DNA of 64,000 bases, from the NCBI RefSeq assembly GCF_014199625.1, contig NZ_JACHNY010000002.1:310001-374000 (forward strand). The letters are read 5' to 3'. This document shows positions 49,840 to 59,135 of this stretch, one piece after another (positions within the stretch are counted from its first letter, which is position 1; every line of letters starts with the position of its first letter). A program made the position numbers and the translations under genes. The stretch is from Sphingomonas abaci. GTDB lineage: Bacteria; Pseudomonadota; Alphaproteobacteria; Sphingomonadales; Sphingomonadaceae. The notes under the pieces are model-generated. The model was not told the origin of the DNA and did not search any database. It was given only the letters and a program-made list of their open reading frames with translations.

Positions 49840-52107
49840 TTATTCGGCCGCTGCGGCCAGTGTCTCCTCGGCCGTTCGCAGCTTCAGCTTGCGATAGGTG
49901 GCGAGCGCCTGCCCGACGACCTGGTCCATGTTATAGTAGCGATAGGTGGCCAGGCGTCCGACGAACACGACCTTGGGTTCGGCAAGCGCCAGCGCCTCGT
50001 AGCGTTTGAACAGCGCCTGGTTCTCGGGCCGGGGGATGGGGTAATAGGGGTCGCCCTCCGCCGACGGATATTCGAAGGTGACGCTGGTCACGGGGGCGTG
50101 CTGACCGGTCAGATGCTTGTATTCGGTGACCCGCGTGTGCGGAACCGCCTCGTCCGGGTAATTCACCACAGCGACCGGCTGGTGCCATTCGGTCGACAGC
50201 GTCTCGTGCGCGAAGCGGAGCGAACGATAGGGTAGCCTGCCGTAGCAGTGGCCGAAATATTCATCGATCGGTCCGGTGAACACCAGCAGGTCATAGTCGA
50301 TCGCGTCCCGAACGGCGGCGAAGTCGGTGCCCAGCCGGAGCTCGATGTTCGGATGGTCGAGCATCGCCGCGAACATCGCGGTGAAGCCTTGCGCCGGCAT
50401 CGCCTGGTGCGTGTCGGTGAAGTAGCGATCGTCGGTATCGGTGCGGGTTGGAACGCGCGCCGTCACCGCCTTGTCCAGTTCGGACGGGTCCAGGCCCCAT
50501 TGCTTGCGGGTATAGCCCTGAAAGAACAAGCGGTAGAGCTCGCGTCCGACGGCCGAGACGACGACATCCTCCGATGTCCGCACGTCGGCGACCGGCTCCG
50601 CCCGCTCCGCCAGGAAGGCGGCGGCCTCCGCGTCCGTCTCCAGCCCGGCGTCGAACAGCACATTCAGCGTGGTCCGGTTGATCGGAACCGGCACCAGCCG
50701 GTCCCGCACCGCCGCCAACACGCGGTGCTCATAGGGACGCCAGTCGGTGAAGCGCGACAGATAGTCGACAATCTCGGCCGAGTTGGTGTGGAAGATGTGC
50801 GGGCCGTAGCGGTGGATGAGGATGCCGGCCGCATCCTTCTCGTCGAATGCGTTGCCAGCGATATGGGGGCGGCGGTCGATCACCAGCACGCGCTTGCCGC
50901 CGTCCGCGGCCAGGCGTTCGGCCATCACGCTGCCGGCGAAGCCGGCCCCCACCACCAGCACGTCGTAATGCGGCCGGGCCGGGGCCGGCGCGATCGCGGC
51001 GATCGCCTCGAGCATCGCCGCCGCGGTCCGGTCCCAGGACGTGGCCGCCAGCGCCGCATCGGCTTCGTCCCGCCAGGCCGGATCGGCGCTGCGGGCGAGG
51101 GCGAGCGCCGCATCGCAGGCCTCGACGAAGCGGTCGCGCGGGGCGATGGCGACGCCCGCCATCGCGCCGTAATGGCGGACCACATCGGTGATCGGCGTGG
51201 AGACCACCGGGCGACCGGCGGCAAGATATTCGGGCGTCTTGGTCGGGCTGATGAAGCGGGTCGACTCGTTGATCGCGAACGGCATCAGCGCGACGTCCCA
51301 TCCGGCCAGGACCTGCGGCAGCTCGGCATAGGAGCGCGCGCCCGGATAGAAGAGGTTGTCGCGCTGCGGCAGGTCGGCGGGGTCAATCTTGACGACCGGA
51401 CCGACGATCTCGATGGTCCAATCGGGCCGAGCGTCGGCAAGGTCCGCCAGCAGCGCCAGGTCCATCCGCTCGTCGATGACGCCGTAGAAGCCGAGGCGCG
51501 GCGGCCGGCCCTGGCGTCGCGACGCGGCGCGGGCCTGCGCGAAATGCGCGACATCGACACTGGAGGGGAAGGGGCGCACATTGGCGTGCCGGCTCCGCTT
51601 CTCCTCGTACAGGCTGTAGCCACCGGTGAAGACCAGGTCCGCGGCATTGAGCAGCTCGGCCTCCAGCGCCAGCAATTCCGGCGGCGCGAAGCGGAAGGCG
51701 GACAGTTCGTCCATGCAGTCATAGACAGTGCACCCGGCGGCGACCTGCCGTGAGAAGGGCAGCATCATCGGCGTATAATACCAGCGGATCGCCACCGTCG
51801 GCTGATCGGCGAGAAAGGCGTCCAGCAATGCGGCCAGCGCCACCCGGGTCGCCTCGGCGTCGAGACCCACCGGCAACTGCGGCACGACGATGCGGATGGA
51901 GCCCTCGTCCCGGATCCCCAACTCGGGCCGGCTCACCTTGCCGAATTCCGGCTCTTCCCAGAACACGACCGGCATCCGCGTGGCGAAGCGGGTCATCAGA
52001 TGCTGTGGCCGCTGGAAGACAAAATTCCAGCGTAGATGCGAAAAGCAGAGAAGCAGCCCCGGCTGCGGCATGGAGGAGGCAGGATCGCGCGGCGCCGTGG
52101 CGTTCAT
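49840..52107 (-). CDS. Glycosyltransferase fused to UDP-galactopyranose mutase
   Basis: A 755-residue bifunctional protein. Residues 15-370 form a GT-B glycosyltransferase (FSHLRWNFVFQRPQHLMTR; YDCMDELSAF; FYGVIDERMD; SPTKTPEYLAAGRPVVSTP). Residues 380-755 are UDP-galactopyranose mutase: FAD motif VVGAGFAG (385-392), RPHIAGNAFDE, HRYGPHIFHTNS, QGYTRKQWG and the C-terminal VGRLATYRYYNMDQVVGQAL. It would convert UDP-galactopyranose to UDP-galactofuranose and transfer a sugar. ATG 52107 follows AGGGAT. Promoter lies in the 167-base gap to the divergent GH5-like gene. Confidence 0.9.
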   Translation of the reverse strand: MNATAPRDPASSMPQPGLLLCFSHLRWNFVFQRPQHLMTRFATRMPVVFWEEPEFGKVSRPELGIRDEGSIRIVVPQLPVGLDAEATRVALAALLDAFLADQPTVAIRWYYTPMMLPFSRQVAAGCTVYDCMDELSAFRFAPPELLALEAELLNAADLVFTGGYSLYEEKRSRHANVRPFPSSVDVAHFAQARAASRRQGRPPRLGFYGVIDERMDLALLADLADARPDWTIEIVGPVVKIDPADLPQRDNLFYPGARSYAELPQVLAGWDVALMPFAINESTRFISPTKTPEYLAAGRPVVSTPITDVVRHYGAMAGVAIAPRDRFVEACDAALALARSADPAWRDEADAALAATSWDRTAAAMLEAIAAIAPAPARPHYDVLVVGAGFAGSVMAERLAADGGKRVLVIDRRPHIAGNAFDEKDAAGILIHRYGPHIFHTNSAEIVDYLSRFTDWRPYEHRVLAAVRDRLVPVPINRTTLNVLFDAGLETDAEAAAFLAERAEPVADVRTSEDVVVSAVGRELYRLFFQGYTRKQWGLDPSELDKAVTARVPTRTDTDDRYFTDTHQAMPAQGFTAMFAAMLDHPNIELRLGTDFAAVRDAIDYDLLVFTGPIDEYFGHCYGRLPYRSLRFAHETLSTEWHQPVAVVNYPDEAVPHTRVTEYKHLTGQHAPVTSVTFEYPSAEGDPYYPIPRPENQALFKRYEALALAEPKVVFVGRLATYRYYNMDQVVGQALATYRKLKLRTAEETLAAAAE

Positions 52108-52274
52108 CAATATATCCCTGACAGGCCCCCGCCTTGTCACCGGGCTAATGGCTGCCGGCCGGCCGCGCGCTAAACTGCGTCAGGCTAGGCTATCGATCTG
52201 ATAGAGCTAGGTTTATCCGGAAAGTTAACCGTTTCACGATAGCGTCGCCGCCGGCGGAGCGGTAACCGGCACGC

Positions 52275-53723
52275 GTGGCTGCCTCATCAACTTCGCGTGC
52301 TTCGGCGATGGCTCGCATCGGCGTGGTGCCGGACACCCCCTATTTCATGACGGAGGACGGGCTGCCCTGGACGCCGATCGGGCACAATGACGCGATCACC
52401 TGGCCGGATCTCGCGCCGTTGTTCCGGCGGCGCGACATGGCGGCCGTGGAGCGGCACCTGCGCCACCTGCGCGCGCACGGCGTCACCTGCATCCGGCTGA
52501 TGCTGGAATATTGTCACGGCGAGCACCGCTATTTCGAGCGGCCGGCCGGCCACTTCGCGCCTAACATGGTGCGGCTGTGGGATGACCTGTTCGCCCTGCT
52601 CGAGCGCGTCGGCCTGCGCGTGCTGCTGACGCCCTACGACACGTTCTTCATGTGGCTGCGCTGGGCACGGCATCCCTATGCGACGGCGAACGGGGGTGTC
52701 TGCGCCGGTCGCGACACGTGGCTGACCTGTCCCGACACGCGACGTGCGATCAAGAACCGTTTGGCTTTCGCCAGCGACCGCTGGGGCGGAAGCCCGGCGC
52801 TGTTCGCCTGGGATCTGTGGAACGAGATCCATCCCGCCCATGGTGGCGACGACCCGGCCATGGTCGCGCCCTTCATCGACGACCTGTCGGCATGGTTGCG
52901 CACGCGCGAGCGACAGCGGCGGGGCCATGCCAATCTCCAGACCGTATCGATCTTCGGCCCCGAGCTGATCCGGCATCCGACGCTGGTCGACCCGATCTTC
53001 CGGCATCCGACGCTCGATTTCGCCAATACCCATCTCTACGAACACGGCACGATCGACGATCCGCGCGACACCGTGGCGCCGGCGCTCGCCGCGGCGCGCC
53101 TCATGCGGGCGGCCGTCGACGCGGCCGGTCCGTCGCGGCCGGTGTTCGATTCGGAGCATGGCCCGATCCACAGCTTCAAGGACCGCAAGAAGACGCTGCC
53201 GGATGCGTTCGACGACGAGTATTTCCGGCACATCCAATGGGCGCATCTGGCCAGCGGCGGGGCAGGGGGCGGCATGCGCTGGCCGAACCGGCATCCCCAT
53301 GTGCTGACCCGGGGCATGCGGGAAGCGCAACGGGCGCTGGCGGATTTCCTGCCGCGGATCGACTGGAGCCGTTTCCGGCGACGTAACCTTGCCGGTGCCC
53401 TGCGCTGCGACGATCCGGGCGTGGCGGTCGTCGGCTGCGGCGATGACGCGCAGGCGCTAGCCTGGCTGGTGCGGACCGATACGATCACGCCGGACGGGAC
53501 GCTCGGTCCGGGCGACGCCGCGAAGGACAGCAGCCTGACGATCGCCGGCCTGGCGGACGGCCGCTACACCATCGTCACCTATGACACGGCGAGGGGCGCG
53601 ATCCTGTCGCGTGGCCGGGCGACCAGCGCGGGCGGTACGCTCGTCGCCGCGATCGGCCCGGTGCGCCGCGACCTCGCGGTCGCCATAGCGGGGACGCCGG
53701 CCGGACAGGCGGAGGAGGCATGA
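52275..53723 (+). CDS. GH5-like glycoside hydrolase without signal peptide
   Basis: A 482-residue TIM-barrel protein of the GH5/mannanase type: the acid/base motif is WDLWNEIHP (Glu184) and the nucleophile motif VFDSEHGP (Glu294). The C-terminal 110 residues form a small beta domain. No signal peptide is visible, so it is cytoplasmic or exported by another route. The start is uncertain: GTG 52275 is used; ATG 52308, 11 codons later, is the alternative, and neither has a good ribosome binding site. It is divergent from the GT/mutase fusion and its stop overlaps the DUF2161-like gene (ATGA). Confidence 0.82.
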   Translation: MAASSTSRASAMARIGVVPDTPYFMTEDGLPWTPIGHNDAITWPDLAPLFRRRDMAAVERHLRHLRAHGVTCIRLMLEYCHGEHRYFERPAGHFAPNMVRLWDDLFALLERVGLRVLLTPYDTFFMWLRWARHPYATANGGVCAGRDTWLTCPDTRRAIKNRLAFASDRWGGSPALFAWDLWNEIHPAHGGDDPAMVAPFIDDLSAWLRTRERQRRGHANLQTVSIFGPELIRHPTLVDPIFRHPTLDFANTHLYEHGTIDDPRDTVAPALAAARLMRAAVDAAGPSRPVFDSEHGPIHSFKDRKKTLPDAFDDEYFRHIQWAHLASGGAGGGMRWPNRHPHVLTRGMREAQRALADFLPRIDWSRFRRRNLAGALRCDDPGVAVVGCGDDAQALAWLVRTDTITPDGTLGPGDAAKDSSLTIAGLADGRYTIVTYDTARGAILSRGRATSAGGTLVAAIGPVRRDLAVAIAGTPAGQAEEA

Positions 53724-54430
53724 CCGGCGCGGGAACGGCCGCGCCGCCGGCCGAGCGCCGGCGCGAGACCGCGCTTTATCCGCCGGTCAAAGCCTTTCTG
53801 GAGGCCCAGGGCTTCAGGGTGAAGGGCGAGATCTGCGGCTGCGACGTGGTTGCGGTGCAGGACGGTGAACCGCCCATCCTCGTCATCGCCGAACTGAAAC
53901 TGTCCTTCACGCTGGAACTTGTCCTGCAGGCCGTCGACCGCCTGCGCGGCGCCGACAGCCTCTATCTGGCGATCGTCGCTTCTCGGCGCGGGCGGGATAG
54001 GGATTTGCGAGTCACGCGATTGTGCCGGCTGCTGGGTGTCGGGCTGCTGGCGGTGGACCTGACGCGCGGCCACGTCGCGGTTCTGTGCGAGCCGTCGGCC
54101 TATCGGCCGCGGCCGAACCTGCCGCTGCGCCGACGATTGCTGCGCGAACATGACCGCCGTCGCGGCGATCCCAGCGCCGGCGGTTCGTCCCGCCAGCCGA
54201 TCATGACCGCCTACCGCCAGCGTGCCCTGGCCTGTGTGTGCGCCATCGGCCACGCCACGGCCCGGCCGCGCGATCTGCGCGATCTCGCCGAGGACGCGGG
54301 CGCGATCCTGCTCCGCAACGTCTATGGCTGGTTTGAGCGCGAGCGGCCGGGCCACTACCGCCTGTCGGATCGCGGCCGCGAAATTTTCGCCGCCGCAGCG
54401 GTTCCGCCAGGATCGAGCGACGCCGGATAG
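53720..54430 (+). CDS. DUF2161-type PD-(D/E)XK nuclease-like protein
   Basis: A 236-residue protein of the DUF2161 group. The restriction-endonuclease-like core shows Glu16, Asp42 in GCDVVAV and Glu58-x-Lys60 in VIAELK, the D-x15-ExK spacing of PD-(D/E)XK phosphodiesterases. A C-terminal winged-helix-like part (ALACVCAIGHATARPRDLRDLAEDAGAILLRNVYGWFER) follows. Nucleic-acid cleavage is likely but unproven. It is translationally coupled to the GH5-like gene, an unexpected partner. Confidence 0.82.
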   Translation: MTGAGTAAPPAERRRETALYPPVKAFLEAQGFRVKGEICGCDVVAVQDGEPPILVIAELKLSFTLELVLQAVDRLRGADSLYLAIVASRRGRDRDLRVTRLCRLLGVGLLAVDLTRGHVAVLCEPSAYRPRPNLPLRRRLLREHDRRRGDPSAGGSSRQPIMTAYRQRALACVCAIGHATARPRDLRDLAEDAGAILLRNVYGWFERERPGHYRLSDRGREIFAAAAVPPGSSDAG

Positions 54431-54490
54431 ACGCTGCCCCCCTGTGCCGTGGGGGCTGGGCCGCGGAAGCGGACGGCGGTATGGGCGGGC

Positions 54491-54763
54491 ATGGACTTCG
54501 ACCATCTTCTGATCGGCTTTTTCGGCACCACCGAACTCGGCGACCTCGCGCCCGACCAACTCGCCTCCGGCATTGATCGGTTGCAGGTGCAGATCGGGCT
54601 GGAGCGGGACGACGGGCGGCGCTTCGGCCTGTGGTGCCTGGCCTATATGCTGGGCGTCGCGCCCGAGGTCACGGTCGCGTTCACGGACGAGGAGGATCGC
54701 GAGGCCGCGCGCGACTTCATGGAGACGGTCGACCGCGAGATGGATGCGGAGGACGAAGCCTGA
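54491..54763 (+). CDS. Small acidic hypothetical protein
   Basis: A 90-residue acidic protein from ATG 54491, 60 bases after the DUF2161-like gene. It is helical, with WCLAYMLGVAPEVTVAF and an acidic C-terminus (DEEDREAARDFMETVDREMDAEDEA). I do not recognise the family; the composition is that of a real coding sequence and unlike the spurious frames around it. Confidence 0.7.
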   Translation: MDFDHLLIGFFGTTELGDLAPDQLASGIDRLQVQIGLERDDGRRFGLWCLAYMLGVAPEVTVAFTDEEDREAARDFMETVDREMDAEDEA

Positions 54764-54853
54764 CCGACGGGGGCCGTCGTCTTGCGGTGATTCTGTAGTG
54801 GCGGTGAGCGGGGCTGGGCCGCGCACTCCGATCGCCCGGATGGGCCGAGGCGG

Positions 54854-54949
54854 TCACATCGTTTGACGCGACCACATGGCCAGGCATGCAGTCACGGCGG
54901 CGGAAAGCATGGCGGACGCGAGAATGGCTTGGCTGAGATTGGCGAGCAT
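54854..54949 (-). CDS. Possible 31-residue hydrophobic peptide
   Basis: A short frame on the minus strand encoding MLANLSQAILASAMLSAAV followed by TACLAMWSRQTM. It would be a single membrane segment or a tiny secreted peptide. The ribosome binding site GAGGA lies 8 bases before the ATG, better than for many long genes here, and no other gene uses this stretch. It is too short for gene callers; evidence is limited to the start context and composition. Confidence 0.45.
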   Translation of the reverse strand: MLANLSQAILASAMLSAAVTACLAMWSRQTM

Positions 54950-55172
54950 CACCGAAATCCTCGAACGGGGTGGAATCGCGAACGGTCGAACAGGTCGATA
55001 GGATGCATGGCGGCGACCGCGAGCCGAACCGGGGAAAGGTCATGGCCGCCATGCTGGCGGCCATGACGGTCGCGCGCCGGGGTCGCCCGACCCGACCATC
55101 ATATCACGATCGACCATGGATGGTTGCGTCGGCCACCGATCCGTCCAATGATGAGGCGGGAGGATGTATCTG
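54950..55172. other. Intergenic region before the GH5 cellulase gene
   Basis: Together with 54764-54853 this forms a stretch of about 400 bases without a firm gene, except for the small minus-strand peptide. A plus-strand frame from 54863 to 55066 translates to a basic, repetitive sequence and is not supported. At 55060-55110 the DNA becomes slightly AT-richer (CATCATATCACGATCG), where a promoter for the GH5 gene may lie. Confidence 0.4.
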
Positions 55173-56225
55173 ATGTGGCTAGGAAAAATCGTGGTTGGCC
55201 TATCGCTGTCGGTGGCCGCGCCGGCGATGGCGCAGCATCACGCCACGCCTGGCGCGGCCGCCGCATCCGCTGATCGCGGGCAGACCGGACCGGCCTGGGC
55301 GACTGCCCGCCGGCTGCGCCGCGGCGTCAATATCATCGGCTACGACCCGGTGTGGCGCGACCCGGCCAAGGCGCGCTTCCAGCCGCGCCACTTCCGCACC
55401 CTTCGCCAGGGTGGTTTCGACTTCGTGCGCGTCGTATTGCAGGCCTTCGCGCATATGGACGAGCGAAACCGGCTCGATCCCGAATGGTTGAAGACGCTGG
55501 ACCGTGTGGTCCGGCAAGCGACGGATGCCGGGCTGGGCGTCATCCTCGACGAACATGATTTCAATCGCTGTTCGGAAGCCCCGGACGCCTGCGAGCCGAA
55601 GCTGATCGCATTCTGGCAGCAGATCGGCGCGCGCTACCGCGATGCGCCGGACACGGTGCTGTTCGAACTGCTCAACGAGCCGCATGCGCCGCTCGACGGG
55701 CCGCGCTGGAACGCGATGCTGGCGCGCCTCATCCCCGTCGTGCGCGCGACCAATCCGGGGCGCACGCTGGTGATCGGCCCGACCCGCTGGAACAATCTGG
55801 AGGAGCTGCCCGGGCTGGCCCTGCCGAAGGACGATCGCAACATCCTGGTCACCTTCCATTCCTATGAGCCGTTCCGCTTCACGCACCAAGGCGCGCCATG
55901 GGCGGCGGACATGGCGGGGGTGAAGGACGTGCCATTCACCGCGGCGGACGAAGCGCGGATCAAGGCCGATTACGACGCCGTGGCGGCCTGGTCGAAGGCG
56001 AACGACCGACCGGTGCTCATGGGCGAGTTCGGCGCCTATGAGAAGAGCGGCACGCCGATCGCGGCGCGCGCCCGCTATACCGCGACGGTTCGGCGCGAGG
56101 CGGAGGCGCATGGATTTCCCTGGGCCTATTGGCAGTTCGACAGCGACTTCATCCTCTACGACATCGACCGGGACCGCTGGGTCGAGCCGATCCGGCAGGC
56201 GCTGATCCCGCCCGCCCGGCCCTGA
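55173..56225 (+). CDS. Secreted GH5 cellulase-like glycoside hydrolase
   Basis: A 350-residue protein with a signal peptide (MWLGKIVVGLSLSVAAPAMAQ). The start is taken at ATG 55173, 9 bases after GGGAGG; the earlier ATG 55164 abuts that site. The GH5 barrel is clear: LRRGVNIIGYDPVWRD, the acid/base LLNEPHAP (Glu169), TFHSYEPF, and the nucleophile VLMGEFGAYE (Glu285), which matches endoglucanase and exoglucanase members of GH5. It acts in the periplasm or outside on a beta-linked glucan or mannan. Confidence 0.92.
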   Translation: MWLGKIVVGLSLSVAAPAMAQHHATPGAAAASADRGQTGPAWATARRLRRGVNIIGYDPVWRDPAKARFQPRHFRTLRQGGFDFVRVVLQAFAHMDERNRLDPEWLKTLDRVVRQATDAGLGVILDEHDFNRCSEAPDACEPKLIAFWQQIGARYRDAPDTVLFELLNEPHAPLDGPRWNAMLARLIPVVRATNPGRTLVIGPTRWNNLEELPGLALPKDDRNILVTFHSYEPFRFTHQGAPWAADMAGVKDVPFTAADEARIKADYDAVAAWSKANDRPVLMGEFGAYEKSGTPIAARARYTATVRREAEAHGFPWAYWQFDSDFILYDIDRDRWVEPIRQALIPPARP

Positions 56226-56319
56226 AGCGCGCCGACGGTTGCCATCGGCGCGGTCGCGCCGGGCGGTCATGATCGAGCGGGTGGCGCCTCCGCCTGCGTG
56301 GGCGCTTCGGCCGCTTCGA

Positions 56320-57903
56320 TCACCCTTTGGCGGCGATGGCCCCCAGTTCTTCGAGGTCGAGATCATGTTCGAGGTCGTGGAGGGTCTCGTCATCGATCGC
56401 GCCGGCGCGATGCAGCCGGACCAGTTCCGCGCGGCCGGCTTCGACCGCGGCGATGATGACGTCGAAGTGGCGGGCGATCGCGGCGGTGCGTTCCTCGGCA
56501 GTGCCGTCGAACGTTTCGCCCGCGGTCGCGCGGGCCCGGTAGCGGCGCAGAAGCTGGGGGTGGATCACCTCCCCGTCCGCGTCATGCGCCTCGCGCTCGA
56601 CCGCCGCCAGCTGGGCGCGGAACATGGCGTGCTCCGCGGCCTGGAGATCGAGCGGTGGCACAGCGGCCCCGTCCTCCGACGGCCGCGCCCGCCGGATCAT
56701 CCAGCCGAGCGACGTGCCTTGGACGAGGACGGTGACGAGGATGACGGCGAAGGCGGTGACCAGCATCAGGTCGCGCGCGGGCATCGCCTCCGGCAAGGAC
56801 AGGGCGACCGCCAGCGTCACCACGCCGCGCATCCCCGCCCAGCTCATGACGAGCGCGGCGCGCGTGCCCAGCGGCCGCGCCGATGTCCAGCCGGTGCGGT
56901 GGAGCAGCATCACGATCGCATCGGCCCCGAAAATCCAGACGAACCGTGCGGCGATGACCGCCGCGACGATCAGCAGCGCGGGGGCCGCCATGGTGTCCAG
57001 GATGCGCGCGGGGTCGCCGACCCGGTCGAGCAAGCCGCGCAGCGAAAGCCCGATGAGCGTGAACACCGCGGCTTCCAGCAGGAAGACCAGCACCTGCCAG
57101 AAAGCGAGCGCCCGGATCCGCACGCTCGCGCTGAATACGACATGCTGGTACCAGCCGGCGGTCAGCCCGGCGGTGACGACGGCGATCACGCCGGACACGT
57201 TAAGCCGTTCGCCGGCGATATAGGCGCTCCAGCACATGAGCATCGTCGCGGCGATCATCAGCGTGTCGTCACCCAGCCGGCGCAGCAGCATCACCCACAG
57301 GCCGCCGATCGCAGCCCCGACGGCGACGCCGCCGAGCACCAGCAGGACGAAGGTGCCGGTGGCCGCGCCGAGGCTGAACGTGCCGGTCAGCACCGCCGCG
57401 ACCGCGAAGCGGAACAGCACCAGCCCGGCGGCATCGTTGAGCAGGCTCTCGCCCTCCAGCAGCGTCGAAAGGCGGCGCGGCAACCGGACTCGTTGCAGCA
57501 CCGCGCGCGCCGACACCGCATCGGGCGGCGACAGGATCGCGCCCAGCGCGACGCAGGCGGCCCAGGGCAGGGCCGGCAGCAGCAGCTTGGTCACGAGCGC
57601 GACGACGGCGGTGGTGAAGAACACCGCGCCGACCGCAAGCGACAGGATCCCGGCCATGTGGCGGCGGAACGGCGCGATGGCGGTGAACCACGCGCCGTCC
57701 ATGAGCAGCGGAGGCAGGAACAGGACGAGGACCAGTTCCGGGTCGATCGCGATGCCCGGCAGCCCCGGCACGAAGGCGACAGCGCCACCACCGACGATCA
57801 GCGCCGCGGCGGGCGGAAGCGACAGGCGTCGCGCGAGATAATGGAGACCGACGATCACGAGGAACATCGCGATGATCAGCTCGAACCCGGCCGCTGCATG
57901 CAT
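56320..57903 (-). CDS. CPA1-family Na+/H+ antiporter
   Basis: A 527-residue protein with 12-13 membrane segments. The CPA1 core shows GAILSPPDAVSARAVLQ with the ion-binding Asp, LEGESLLNDAAGLVLFRFA with the conserved NDA, and MSWAGMRGVVTLAVALSLP. A cytoplasmic helical tail of about 100 residues follows. It exchanges Na+ or K+ for H+ across the inner membrane. ATG 57903 follows GGGGGAGAG. It lies alone on the minus strand between two glycoside hydrolase genes. Confidence 0.92.
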   Translation of the reverse strand: MHAAAGFELIIAMFLVIVGLHYLARRLSLPPAAALIVGGGAVAFVPGLPGIAIDPELVLVLFLPPLLMDGAWFTAIAPFRRHMAGILSLAVGAVFFTTAVVALVTKLLLPALPWAACVALGAILSPPDAVSARAVLQRVRLPRRLSTLLEGESLLNDAAGLVLFRFAVAAVLTGTFSLGAATGTFVLLVLGGVAVGAAIGGLWVMLLRRLGDDTLMIAATMLMCWSAYIAGERLNVSGVIAVVTAGLTAGWYQHVVFSASVRIRALAFWQVLVFLLEAAVFTLIGLSLRGLLDRVGDPARILDTMAAPALLIVAAVIAARFVWIFGADAIVMLLHRTGWTSARPLGTRAALVMSWAGMRGVVTLAVALSLPEAMPARDLMLVTAFAVILVTVLVQGTSLGWMIRRARPSEDGAAVPPLDLQAAEHAMFRAQLAAVEREAHDADGEVIHPQLLRRYRARATAGETFDGTAEERTAAIARHFDVIIAAVEAGRAELVRLHRAGAIDDETLHDLEHDLDLEELGAIAAKG

Positions 57904-58118
57904 GCCGTCACTCTCCCCCCGCACTGGACGCCCTCGGGGAAAGCCGAAAAGAACAACGGAATCAATATGAACGTGCTGGGCCGGGGCAGTATGCCGCACG
58001 TGAGGGCGCAGCGCGGCACGGCGGGCAGGGCCGTCGGCGATGGCGGACGTGCCCGAGACGGTTGACCTGCTGATTTGTCAGGCTAATTCAAGAGGGTATC
58101 AGAATAGGAGGGGTGATC

Positions 58119-59135
58119 ATGCACTGGCTGCGTGTCTGCGCGTTCGCATTCGGCTCGACCTTGGCGGTCGCCACGTCGGCCGCCACAGGCCAGGTTCGCA
58201 TCGCGCCCGGTTCCAATCCGATCATCCGCGACACGTTCCTGGCCGATCCTGCCCCGCTCGTCGTCGGCGACACCTTGTACCTCTATGTCGATCATGACGA
58301 GGCCAAGGACGGCGAGATGTTCAACATGCGGGAATGGCTGGTCTACTCGACCACCGACATGAAGACCTGGAAGGCGCATCCGCCGATCCTGCGCATCGCC
58401 GATCTGAAATGGGCGAAGAAGGACGCATGGGCGCCGCAGGCCATCCAGAAGAACGGCAAATTCTACCTCTACGTTCCAGCCGAGCACGACGATACGCATC
58501 CCGGCAAGGCGATCGGCGTCGCGGTGTCGGACAGTCCGACCGGCCCGTTCCGCGACGCGCGCGGATCGGCGCTGATCACCAACGAGATGACACCCAAGGG
58601 CACGCATAGCTGGGAGGATATCGATCCGACCGTCTTCACTGACCGCGATGGGACGTCGTGGATCGCCTGGGGTAACCGGCAATGCTACATCGCCAGGCTC
58701 AAGCCCAACATGATCGAGCTGGACGGCCCGATCACCGAGATCACGCCGCCTCATTATGTCGAGGGGCCGTGGCTGCATCGACGCGGAACGCTCTATTACC
58801 TCACTTATGCGTCGATGGATCCGACCGGCAAGGATCATGACGAGCACATCGCCTATGCCACCGCGCCGAGCATCACGGGGCCCTGGACGTATCGCGGCGA
58901 GTTGACCGGGGCGGCCGCGAACAGCTTCACGATCCACCCCGGCATCGCCGAATTCAAAGGCAATTGGTACTTGTTCCTGCACAATGCGGCGTTGACGATC
59001 GGCGACCAGAAGGGCGCGTTGGGTCGGCGCGCGATCACGGTCGAGTATCTCCGCTACAATCCCGACGGGACCATGAAGCCAGTGGTGCAGACCCAGGAGG
59101 GCGTCTCGGTGCCGCCGGCCGACGCCGGCCGTTAA
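58119..59135 (+). CDS. Secreted GH43-family glycoside hydrolase
   Basis: A 338-residue five-bladed beta-propeller enzyme with a signal peptide ending near SAATG. The three catalytic acids are visible: Asp43 in TFLADPAPLV, Asp169 in SWEDIDPTVF, and Glu215 in HYVEGPWLHR. GH43 enzymes are arabinofuranosidases, xylosidases or arabinanases. ATG 58119 is chosen because AGGAGGGG lies 6-7 bases before it; the GTG at 58113 overlaps the site. Confidence 0.92.
   Translation: MHWLRVCAFAFGSTLAVATSAATGQVRIAPGSNPIIRDTFLADPAPLVVGDTLYLYVDHDEAKDGEMFNMREWLVYSTTDMKTWKAHPPILRIADLKWAKKDAWAPQAIQKNGKFYLYVPAEHDDTHPGKAIGVAVSDSPTGPFRDARGSALITNEMTPKGTHSWEDIDPTVFTDRDGTSWIAWGNRQCYIARLKPNMIELDGPITEITPPHYVEGPWLHRRGTLYYLTYASMDPTGKDHDEHIAYATAPSITGPWTYRGELTGAAANSFTIHPGIAEFKGNWYLFLHNAALTIGDQKGALGRRAITVEYLRYNPDGTMKPVVQTQEGVSVPPADAGR

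Noticed and set aside
54863..55066. Plus-strand ORF of 67 codons
   Set aside because: Basic low-complexity translation, no ribosome binding site; the opposite strand holds a better small-peptide candidate.
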